Shown: one piece after another, positions 8,118 to 15,659 of the stretch
How the letters are laid out: every line of letters starts with the position of its first letter
How positions within the stretch are numbered: the first letter of the stretch is position 1
Assembly (NCBI RefSeq): GCF_900240385.1
Contig: NZ_OEQH01000001.1
Coordinates: forward strand, 372,001-436,000
DNA: 64,000 nt
Origin: Clostridium minihomine
Lineage (GTDB): Bacteria > Bacillota > Clostridia > Oscillospirales > Acutalibacteraceae
Direction: 5' to 3'
The notes under the pieces: model-generated
Told to the model about the DNA's origin: nothing
The model's input: only the letters and a program-made list of their open reading frames with translations
Database searches by the model: none
Program-made: the position numbers and the translations under genes

Positions 8118-8630
8118 TTACAGGGTTTCCGGCTCTTCGTATTCTACATCGAAGGTGTCTACGGTTACCTTTTTCATCATTTGTTCTTCTAAGGGGCGAT
8201 CCATCGCATTGCGCTTAACTTTTACAATGCGCTCAGCCTCTTCCATGCCTTCAATGACTTTGCCGAAAGCGGCATACTGGCCATCCAGATGGGGAGCGTC
8301 CGCTACCATCAGGAAAAACTGAGAACCGGCACTGTCGGGGTGAGCCGAGCGTGCCATGGAAATAACACCTTTGGTGTGGCGCAGATCGTTTTTAAATCCG
8401 TTTTTGGCAAATTCACCGCGAATTCGGTAATCAGGGCCACCCATGCCGGTGCCGTCGGGATCGCCGCCCTGAATCATAAAGCCGGGAATTACCCGGTGGA
8501 AAATCGTTCCGTCATAAAAGCCTTTTTTTACAAGGGAGAGAAAGTTGCGTACCGTGTTGGGAGCAATTTCGGGATACAGCTCCACCTTAATTACGCTTTC
8601 GTTGGTTTCAATGGTTACAATAGGATTCAT
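8118..8630 (-). CDS. Peptidyl-prolyl cis-trans isomerase, cyclophilin type
   Basis: Cytoplasmic proline isomerase of about 170 residues with the cyclophilin core: FHRVIPGFMIQGGDP, then GSQFFLM and LDGQYAAFGKV. No signal peptide is seen. The ATG at 8630 is preferred over an upstream in-frame ATG because GGAGG lies 8 nt before it. The gene is monocistronic, with its own terminator, and divergent from the exonuclease III gene. It probably assists protein folding; no specific client is suggested by context. Confidence 0.94.
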   Translation of the reverse strand: MNPIVTIETNESVIKVELYPEIAPNTVRNFLSLVKKGFYDGTIFHRVIPGFMIQGGDPDGTGMGGPDYRIRGEFAKNGFKNDLRHTKGVISMARSAHPDSAGSQFFLMVADAPHLDGQYAAFGKVIEGMEEAERIVKVKRNAMDRPLEEQMMKKVTVDTFDVEYEEPETL

Positions 8631-8823
8631 TTTGAATTCCTCCAATCATTTTGATGCACGGTTAATTATAGACGGAAAATCCCGTTTCGGCAAGGGAAAA
8701 CAAGGATTTTACCAAGATTTCAAACAGAACCTGCCCGGGAAAATGGAACAGCTCAGCGAATGGAAAACGGCAGGATAGAAGAAACAGCGGCACAGCTGCG
8801 TTTTGATTTGAAAGGGGAATGAT

Positions 8824-9579
8824 ATGAAGCTTGTGTCTTGGAACGTCAATGGCCTTCGGGCTTGTTTGAACAAAGGATTTCTGGATTTTTTTCAGCAGGT
8901 GGATGCAGACGTGGTTTGCGTTCAGGAAACAAAAATGCAGCCGGATCAGGCGGAACTGGATTTGCCGGGATACCAGAAGTACTGGAATTCTGCCATTAAA
9001 AAGGGATATTCCGGAACAGCGGTTTTTACAAGGGAAGAGCCGCTTTCCGTTACCTATGATATACAAAACCCCGAACATACGGGGGAAGGGCGGGCCATTA
9101 CGCTGGAGTTTGAGTCTTTTTATCTGGTGAATGTATATACACCAAATTCTCAGCGCGAGCTGGTTCGGCTTTCTTACCGCATGGAATGGGAAAACGCCTT
9201 CCGGGAATATGTGATGGGACTGGATGAGAAAAAACCGGTCATCATCTGCGGGGATCTGAATGTGGCCCATCAGGAAATTGATCTGAAAAACCCCAAAAGC
9301 AATGTGGGCAACGCCGGCTTTTCTTATGAAGAGCGGGGAAAACTGACGGAACTTTTGGCCAGCGGATTCTTGGACAGTTTTCGTGAGCTTTACCCCGATC
9401 AAACAGGCGCTTATACCTGGTGGTCTTATATGAACAAAGCGCGTCAGAACAATTCCGGTTGGCGAATCGATTATTTTTTGCTGTCTGAACGCCTGCGCGA
9501 GCGGTTAACCGACAGCCTGATTTATTGTGAAGTGTTGGGCAGCGACCACTGTCCGGTAGGACTTATCTTATCTGATTAA
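8824..9579 (+). CDS. xth: Exodeoxyribonuclease III / AP endonuclease
   Basis: Base-excision-repair nuclease that cuts DNA at abasic sites and degrades 3' ends. The 251-residue protein has all motifs of the ExoIII family in order: WNVNGLRA at the N terminus, QETKM (catalytic Glu), GDLNVAHQEIDL (Asp and Asn), WRIDYFLLS, and GSDHCPVGL with the catalytic His near the C terminus. An AAAGGGGA ribosome site precedes the ATG. It ends 17 nt before fbp, so the two may share a transcript. Confidence 0.96.
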   Translation: MKLVSWNVNGLRACLNKGFLDFFQQVDADVVCVQETKMQPDQAELDLPGYQKYWNSAIKKGYSGTAVFTREEPLSVTYDIQNPEHTGEGRAITLEFESFYLVNVYTPNSQRELVRLSYRMEWENAFREYVMGLDEKKPVIICGDLNVAHQEIDLKNPKSNVGNAGFSYEERGKLTELLASGFLDSFRELYPDQTGAYTWWSYMNKARQNNSGWRIDYFLLSERLRERLTDSLIYCEVLGSDHCPVGLILSD

Positions 9580-9596
9580 GAAGGGGGACGCAAAGG

Positions 9597-11531
9597 ATGC
9601 GTAGCACAGAGTATCATTTGTCAAACCATGAGCTGAAATATCTAAAACTGCTGGCGGAGGATTATCCGACCATTCAGGCAGTGTGCACCGAAATCATCAA
9701 CCTTCAGGCCATTTTGAATCTTCCCAAAGGGACAGAACATTTTATGAGCGATTTGCACGGCGAATATGATGCCTTTTATCATATCGTAAACAATTGCTCG
9801 GGCGTTATTCGGGAAAAGGTGGATTTGGTGTTCGGAATCACCCTGAGCCAGAAAGAGCGTTCTGAAATCTGCACGTTGATTTATTATCCGGAGCAAAAGC
9901 TTCGCTCTATTAAACAAACAGAAACGAACATGGATGCATGGTATCAAAAAACCTTGCACCAGCTAATTGGCATCTGCAAAGTGACGGCATCGAAATATAC
10001 CCGGTCAAAGGTTCGAAAAGCCCTGCCGCCGGAATTTAGCTACATTATCGATGAGCTTTTGCATGCCCAGCCCGGCGAAGACAGCAACCAGCAGGTGTAT
10101 CATGCGAAAATTATTGATACCATTATCGGAATCAGCAACGCCGATGAATTTATTACGGCGCTTTGCTCTTTAATCAAGCGTCTGGCGGTGGATTACCTGC
10201 ATATTGTGGGGGATATTTTTGACCGCGGACCCGGGGCGGAACGAATTATGGATTTGCTCATGCGGCATCACGCAGTGGATGTGGAGTGGGGCAACCACGA
10301 CATTCTTTGGATGGGTGCGGCTTCCGGCAGTGAAGCATGTGCGGCTTCTGTGGTGCGCAATGCTGTGGCCAGCGGCCACTTGACCACGTTAGAAAGCGGT
10401 TATGGAATCAGCCTGCGGGAGCTGGCCATGTTTGCCAAAGAGGTTTATACCGATTGCGAGAATTTGAACACTGCCATTAAAAAGGCGATTTCGATCATCC
10501 TCTTTAAATTGGAAGGCCAGCTGATTCTGCGAAATCCGGAATTTGAAATGGAAGACCGGATGCTGCTGCATCGAATTAACTATGAGAACAGCAACATTGA
10601 AATTGACGGCAAAACCTATGAACTGAACACCACCTTTTTCCCCACGATAAAACCGGAAAACGCTTATGAATTGACCCCGGAAGAATCGAAAATCATTCAG
10701 GGGCTTATTGAAGATTTTAAAGAGAGTGAGCGGCTGCATCGTCATATGCGGTTCCTTTATGCCAAGGGAAATATGTATAAATGCTTTAACCAAAACCTGT
10801 TGTTCCACGGCTGCATTCCCATGAATGATGACGGCAGCCTGACCAGTGTAAACGTGGGCGGAAAACTGGTAAAAGGGCGGGCTTTGATGGATCTTTCGGA
10901 GCAAATTGCCCGCCGTGCATACTTTGCGCCTGCAAATGCGGCAGATAAACAATTCTGCTTGGATTACATGTGGTATTTGTGGAGCGGGAAGGATTCCCCG
11001 CTGTTCGGCCGTGAGAAAATGACGACTTTTGAGCGCATCTTTATCAATGAGAAAAGCTCTTGGAAAGAAAAAAAGAATCCCTATTACCAGTGGTGCAGCC
11101 AAGAGGAATCCTGTGTGATGCTGCTGAAAGAATTCGGGCTGAACACACCTTTTTCTCACATTATCAACGGACATGTGCCGGTGCGGGCCATTGAAGGGGA
11201 AAGCCCCATCAAAGCCAATGGCAAGCTGATTGTGATTGATGGCGGATTCTGCGAGGCATACCAGCCCACAACGGGGATTGCCGGCTATACTCTGATTTAT
11301 AATTCTCATGGGATGCGGATTAAATCTCACCAACCTTTTGACGGGGTGGAAAGTGCTTTGTCAGAGAATAAGGACATTCAATCTCGTTCTGATATTTTTG
11401 AAACGCACTTTGCTCGGGTGATGGTTATGGATACGGATAACGGCAACGATATCAGCAACCAGATTTACGATTTGACCTTGCTGCTGAACGCCTACCGCCA
11501 AGGCCTATTGGCACCGAAAGTTACCAAATAA
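9597..11531 (+). CDS. fbp: Fructose-1,6-bisphosphatase, class III
   Basis: Gluconeogenic phosphatase converting fructose 1,6-bisphosphate to fructose 6-phosphate. The 644-residue length is typical of the Firmicute class III enzyme, which belongs to the calcineurin-like metallophosphoesterases. Metal-binding motifs are visible: FMSDLHGEYDAF, GDIFDRGPGAERIMD, VEWGNHDILWMG, and INGHVPVRAIEGESP further on. It is placed directly after the exonuclease gene with a ribosome site (GGGGGA) upstream. Confidence 0.96.
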   Translation: MRSTEYHLSNHELKYLKLLAEDYPTIQAVCTEIINLQAILNLPKGTEHFMSDLHGEYDAFYHIVNNCSGVIREKVDLVFGITLSQKERSEICTLIYYPEQKLRSIKQTETNMDAWYQKTLHQLIGICKVTASKYTRSKVRKALPPEFSYIIDELLHAQPGEDSNQQVYHAKIIDTIIGISNADEFITALCSLIKRLAVDYLHIVGDIFDRGPGAERIMDLLMRHHAVDVEWGNHDILWMGAASGSEACAASVVRNAVASGHLTTLESGYGISLRELAMFAKEVYTDCENLNTAIKKAISIILFKLEGQLILRNPEFEMEDRMLLHRINYENSNIEIDGKTYELNTTFFPTIKPENAYELTPEESKIIQGLIEDFKESERLHRHMRFLYAKGNMYKCFNQNLLFHGCIPMNDDGSLTSVNVGGKLVKGRALMDLSEQIARRAYFAPANAADKQFCLDYMWYLWSGKDSPLFGREKMTTFERIFINEKSSWKEKKNPYYQWCSQEESCVMLLKEFGLNTPFSHIINGHVPVRAIEGESPIKANGKLIVIDGGFCEAYQPTTGIAGYTLIYNSHGMRIKSHQPFDGVESALSENKDIQSRSDIFETHFARVMVMDTDNGNDISNQIYDLTLLLNAYRQGLLAPKVTK

Positions 11532-11660
11532 AAGAGTAGGGAAACGCTGTTAAGATGGTGTTGCAAAACAATGGATCCCATAGTTGTTTAGTTGTTTTTT
11601 ATAATTTCAAACTACAATAGAAATAGATATAAAAATCGCCATTAAGGAGGCGCTTTCCAG

Positions 11661-13274
11661 ATGCATTTAACTTTTTTTGGAGCCAATAAAGAAGTGACCG
11701 GCAGCTGCCATTGTGTGGATGTAAACAATGTTCGGTTTTTAGTAGATTGCGGATTACAGCAGGGACAAGATGAAAAAGACAATCGAATTCTGCCGTTTTT
11801 GCCCATATCAGTGGATTTTGTGATTTGCACTCATGCCCATATCGATCACAGCGGCAGGCTGCCGCTTTTGGTCAAACAGGGTTTCCGGGGCAAAATTTAT
11901 GCAACCCGGATGACCTGTGATCTGCTTTCTATCATGCTGAAAGACAGCGCCCATATTCAGCAGATGGATGCCGACAATGAAAACCGAAAGGATCGCCGGG
12001 CTGGCAAAGAGCCAGTAGAGCCTCTTTATACACTGGAAGACGTAGAAAAGACTCTGGAGCTTTTGGAGCCCCATGAGTATGGAGAAATCTTTGAGCCGGA
12101 TGCGGGAATCCGCCTGCGGTTTTCTGATGCGGGGCATTTGTTGGGCTCTGTTTTCGTGGAAGCATGGCTGACGGAACAGAACGTGACCAAAAAAGTGGTG
12201 TTTTCCGGCGATATCGGGAATAAAAATCAACCGCTGATTCGCAATCCCCAATATGTAACCGAAGCAGATTATGCTGTGATGGAGTCCACCTATGGACTAA
12301 AGCAGCACGATCATGTGGATGATTATACTCCGCAGTTAGCCGAAGTGATTGACCGCACGCTGGCTAAAGGCGGCAATGTGGTGATTCCCGCCTTTGCAGT
12401 GGGGCGCACGCAGGAACTCTTGTATTTTATCCGGGAAATTAAGGAGCGGAATCTGGTTAAAAGCTATCCGGATTTCCCTGTATATGTTGATAGTCCGCTG
12501 GCGGCGGAGGCCACCCGGGTGTTCAGCGGTGACCTGACCGGTTATGCTGATGAAGAAACGCTTGAAATTCTGCGCGGCGGGTTTCAGCCCTTGCATTTTT
12601 CTAATCGGAATATCAGTCAAAGTGTGGAGGATTCTAAAGCGCTGAACTTTAACCCCACACCCAAAGTAATTATTTCTTCCAGCGGCATGTGTGAAGCGGG
12701 AAGAATTCGCCACCATTTAAAGCACAATCTGTGGCGGCCGGAATGTACCATATTGTTTGTGGGTTTTCAGGCCATCGGCACTTTGGGCAGAATGCTGCTG
12801 GACGGCGTGAAAACGGTTAAGCTGTTTGGGGAAGAGATTGCTGTCAAGGCAGAAATTGAAAATTTTCGTGCGCTGAGCGGTCATGCCGATCACGATGGTT
12901 TGGTGGAATGGCTTGGGGCCTTTGAGCCCAAACCCCAGTGCGTCTTTTTGGTGCATGGGGAGCGGGAAACCTGCCTGGCATTTTCAGAGGAGTTGGATCG
13001 TCAGGGTTACCGCACTTATGTGCCGAATTTTGAGGCCCGATTTGATCTTCTGGCAGACAGAGAAACAGATTTCGGGATTGATGTTTCGCTGCAAAAAGAA
13101 GAAGAGCAAGCCAGAAAGGCCAAAGCACGCAAAGTTATGTCCTCTTATCAGCGCCTGTTGGCTGCTGAAAAACAGCTTCATCAGGTCATTTTGCGAAACG
13201 AAGGGGGAACCAACAAGGATCTGGCGCGTTTTGCCGATCAGATTCTTGCCCTGAGCAAAAAATGGGAGAGGTAA
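11661..13274 (+). CDS. Beta-CASP metallo-beta-lactamase-fold ribonuclease-like protein
   Basis: A 537-residue protein of the YSH1/CPSF-73-like MBL family. It has the HxHxDH metal motif (THAHIDHSGRLPLL, about residues 54-67), AGHLLGS and SGDIGN in the MBL core, the beta-CASP insert, SSSGMCEAGRIRHHLK, and the RMMBL C-terminal motifs (LSGHADHDGL, then VHGE). About 80 extra, charged residues follow. It probably cleaves RNA; the substrate is unknown. It is not RNase J, which is a different subgroup with different N-terminal spacing. An AAGGAGG site precedes the ATG. Confidence 0.88.
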   Translation: MHLTFFGANKEVTGSCHCVDVNNVRFLVDCGLQQGQDEKDNRILPFLPISVDFVICTHAHIDHSGRLPLLVKQGFRGKIYATRMTCDLLSIMLKDSAHIQQMDADNENRKDRRAGKEPVEPLYTLEDVEKTLELLEPHEYGEIFEPDAGIRLRFSDAGHLLGSVFVEAWLTEQNVTKKVVFSGDIGNKNQPLIRNPQYVTEADYAVMESTYGLKQHDHVDDYTPQLAEVIDRTLAKGGNVVIPAFAVGRTQELLYFIREIKERNLVKSYPDFPVYVDSPLAAEATRVFSGDLTGYADEETLEILRGGFQPLHFSNRNISQSVEDSKALNFNPTPKVIISSSGMCEAGRIRHHLKHNLWRPECTILFVGFQAIGTLGRMLLDGVKTVKLFGEEIAVKAEIENFRALSGHADHDGLVEWLGAFEPKPQCVFLVHGERETCLAFSEELDRQGYRTYVPNFEARFDLLADRETDFGIDVSLQKEEEQARKAKARKVMSSYQRLLAAEKQLHQVILRNEGGTNKDLARFADQILALSKKWER

Positions 13275-13420
13275 CAGCCTTTTTATTTTTGAGAGATAAA
13301 AATATAAAAGCATCGGAGTCAGCTCTTAAGCCGATGAATCAAAGGGCATAGCTGTTCTGGTATTTACAGCTTAAACCTGTGGATATGGTACCCCACGCCA
13401 GAAAAAACGAACATGAAAGA
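13275..13420 (+). other. Unassigned intergenic segment with three predicted hairpins
   Basis: Three short stems occur in order: CATCGG/CCGATG (about 13312-13337), AGCTGT/ACAGCT (about 13351-13372), and GTGG/CCAC (about 13380-13397). They are followed by the strong bidirectional terminator at 13424-13463. This layout fits a small RNA or a structured 3' untranslated region of the beta-CASP gene. I recognise no RNA family and see no convincing promoter. Confidence 0.3.
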
Positions 13421-13423
13421 AAA

Positions 13424-13463
13424 AAAGCCTCCAGCCGTAGAATAAACTACGGTTGGAGGCTTT
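13424..13463. terminator. Strong bidirectional terminator
   Basis: A 17-bp stem (AAAGCCTCCAGCCGTAG with CTACGGTTGGAGGCTTT, one G-T pair) with A-runs and T-runs on both sides. It lies between the rightward beta-CASP gene and the leftward mscL. Confidence 0.85.
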
Positions 13464-13466
13464 ATC

Positions 13467-13526
13467 ATGGCCGGAAAAAAGGGAATGATACATAACTTAA
13501 AAAAGTTCAAAGAACAGATCCAGTAA
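13467..13526 (+). other. Possible 19-codon ORF or transposase-orfA remnant
   Basis: ATG at 13467 follows TTGGAGG at 13453-13459, which is buried in the 3' arm of the terminator hairpin. It encodes a basic 19-residue peptide starting MAGKKGM. That start resembles the beginning of some IS3-type orfA proteins, and the frame is broken by TAA and then degenerates. It could be a relic or a coincidence. Confidence 0.25.
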
Positions 13527-13652
13527 GTATGTGAAGAAAGATTCCGTGTCAGAACACACGTCGGAAACGGTATGCTTCTTCTTCATAACCGGCAACAAAG
13601 AGCCAGCCATTAGAGCGTTTTTCTTTGGATTTTATAGGGATTTTCACTCGGG

Positions 13653-14087
13653 TTATGCGTTGGTTCCCTTTTCTTTGTTTTCTTTGAGTAAATCACGGAT
13701 TTCTGTTAAAAGCAGTTCTTCCTTGCTGGGTTCGGGTGCAGCAGGCGGTGCTTCTTCCTCTTTGGCGTGGACTTGGTCACGCAGCCGGTTCATCAGCTTC
13801 ACCATCACGAAAATGACAAGTGCAGTGATTAAAAAGTCAATAATCGCCTGAAGAAATGAGCCATAGGCGATGGGAATACCACTTTGCCCGGGCAGACCCG
13901 GAATCACAATGGCTAACTCACTTAATTGAATTTTTCCGGTCAGTGCCGAAATGATCGGGGAAATCATGTTATCGACCAGGGATGTTGTGATTTTTCCAAA
14001 GGCCCCGCCGATAATCACACCAACGGCCAAGTCCATCACGTTGCCGCGCATGGCAAACTCTTTGAATTCCTGAACAAATTTTTTCAA
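13653..14087 (-). CDS. mscL: Large-conductance mechanosensitive channel
   Basis: Membrane channel that opens at high tension to release solutes on osmotic downshock. The 144-residue protein shows the N-terminal amphipathic helix and first membrane helix (NVMDLAVGVIIGGAFGKI), a second helix at about residues 83-100, and a charged C-terminal bundle (LLTEIRDLLKE). It starts at TTG with GGGAGG 9 nt upstream. It is monocistronic: a terminator from the upstream gene ends before its leader. Confidence 0.96.
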   Translation of the reverse strand: MKKFVQEFKEFAMRGNVMDLAVGVIIGGAFGKITTSLVDNMISPIISALTGKIQLSELAIVIPGLPGQSGIPIAYGSFLQAIIDFLITALVIFVMVKLMNRLRDQVHAKEEEAPPAAPEPSKEELLLTEIRDLLKENKEKGTNA

Positions 14088-14152
14088 CGTCTGTTCCTCC
14101 CAGTTCTGGGTAATAATTGAATTTGATAACTATTATCATAACAAACCCGACT

Positions 14153-14206
14153 AAAAAAATCAACTCTGTACCGATGGAGAAAATCGGAGACGGAGTTGAT
14201 TTTTTT
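14153..14206 (-). terminator. Terminator of the activase locus
   Basis: ATCAACTC pairs with GAGTTGAT, with an inner CCGAT/ATCGG stem. It is flanked by A-runs and T-runs, so it works for leftward transcription leaving the gene at 14314. Confidence 0.85.
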
Positions 14207-14313
14207 GGTTGTTTTTTCGGTAATAATTTCATTCCGGAAGCCTTTTTATATCCCCCGGCACCTGTCCCAAAAAGGAAAAAGATACACCGAACGGTTTTGT
14301 TTTTGCGGGGAAG

Positions 14314-15648
14314 TTATACCGCTGCCTGTTGCACTTCCTTTGATTCGGATGCTTCGGGTTCGGGCTGCTGTGCGGCAATTTTTTGATTGAGCACTTCTTT
14401 GGCTACCGCCAGCATCAGCTTGATGCGGTTTTCTTGATTCACGCGCGTCGCACTGGGATCATAGTCGATGGGGACAATATTGGCCCTGTCGTCGATTTCT
14501 TTAATGCGTCGAATCATTCCTTTGCCGCAGATGTGGTTGGGCAGGCACCCAAACGGCTGAGTGCAGACGATGTTTTCAAACCCGCACTCCACCAATTCCA
14601 ACATTTCAGCGGTTAACAGCCAGCCTTCTCCCATTTTATTTCCGTAGCCGATGACATCTTTTACCAAAGCCTTAATATGGGCGTAATTGGCGGGCGCCTC
14701 AAAGCAGGGCTGTGTTTTCACGGCAGAAATCAGCAGTTCCTGCATTTGCAGCAAATAGTCCATCATCAAATTAACCAAATGAAATTTCATGGGGTTTCCG
14801 CCGTAAAGCTTAATATCTTCCAAGCGGTTATCCACTTTAAACAGGGCGAAGTTTAAAATGCCGGGCACATTTACCTCGCAGTCCTGTTCTGCCAAAAAGC
14901 GTTCCAGTTCGTTGTTCCCAAGGGGCGAATACTTAACAAAAATTTCGCCTACGATTCCCACCCGAACTTTTGGCACGTGTTTGACCGGAATGGCGGCAAA
15001 CTCTGCGGCAATGGAGTTTAAATTTTGGCGCTGCTGTTTCAGGGTATATCCTTCGCCACGATTAAACTGATCAGAAAGCTGCCGAATCCATTGATTGACC
15101 AGTGCGCCGCTTTCTCCCTGGTTTATTTCATAAGGTTTTACCTGATTATCCAGCAGCATCAATAAGTCGCCGTAAACCAACCCGGCTATAATTTTGCGCA
15201 GCATAGAGATAGAAACACTGAAGCCCGGGTTCTTTTCCAGCCCCGAAAGGTTTAGGGAAACGACCGGCACATGCTCCATGCCCGCTTTTTTCAGTGCTTT
15301 GCGAAGCAGGTGAATGTAATTAGAGGCCCGGCACCCGCCGCCCGTTTGGGTGATAATCAATGCGGTGCGGTCCAGATCGTATTTCCCGCTTTTTAGTGCA
15401 TCCATAAATTGACCGATGACCACCAAAGCGGGGTAACAGGTATCGTTATGAACGTATTTCAGGCCTTCCTGAATCACATTGGGGCCGTTGTTCGTCAATA
15501 ATTCCATGTTATAGCCGCAGTTTCGAAATATATTTACGATCAGTTCAAAATGAATTTGTGCCATTTGGGGGCAAAGAATGGTATAATCCTGTTTCATTTC
15601 CTTGGTAAACAGGATTCGTCCCGTTTTATCTCTTAACATCTCAGCCAA
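14314..15648 (-). CDS. 2-hydroxyacyl-CoA dehydratase-related (HgdB-like) protein
   Basis: A 444-residue cytoplasmic protein matching the C-terminal part of the large clostridial 'acyl-CoA dehydratase activase-related' proteins. Cysteines that could bind an iron-sulfur cluster lie in YVHNDTCYPALV, TQTGGGCRASNY and CTQPFGCLPNHICGKGM. The start is TTG at 15648 with GAGGTGA just upstream, the TGA being the stop of the preceding gene. In many clostridia this part is fused to the activase as one polypeptide of about 1400 residues; here it is separate. Substrate unknown. Confidence 0.8.
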   Translation of the reverse strand: MAEMLRDKTGRILFTKEMKQDYTILCPQMAQIHFELIVNIFRNCGYNMELLTNNGPNVIQEGLKYVHNDTCYPALVVIGQFMDALKSGKYDLDRTALIITQTGGGCRASNYIHLLRKALKKAGMEHVPVVSLNLSGLEKNPGFSVSISMLRKIIAGLVYGDLLMLLDNQVKPYEINQGESGALVNQWIRQLSDQFNRGEGYTLKQQRQNLNSIAAEFAAIPVKHVPKVRVGIVGEIFVKYSPLGNNELERFLAEQDCEVNVPGILNFALFKVDNRLEDIKLYGGNPMKFHLVNLMMDYLLQMQELLISAVKTQPCFEAPANYAHIKALVKDVIGYGNKMGEGWLLTAEMLELVECGFENIVCTQPFGCLPNHICGKGMIRRIKEIDDRANIVPIDYDPSATRVNQENRIKLMLAVAKEVLNQKIAAQQPEPEASESKEVQQAAV

Positions 15649-15659
15649 GCAATATCACC

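Noticed and set aside
13275-13420. Known riboswitch or 6S RNA
   Set aside because: I compared the hairpins with consensus features of the common classes that I remember and found no fit, and there is no clear promoter.
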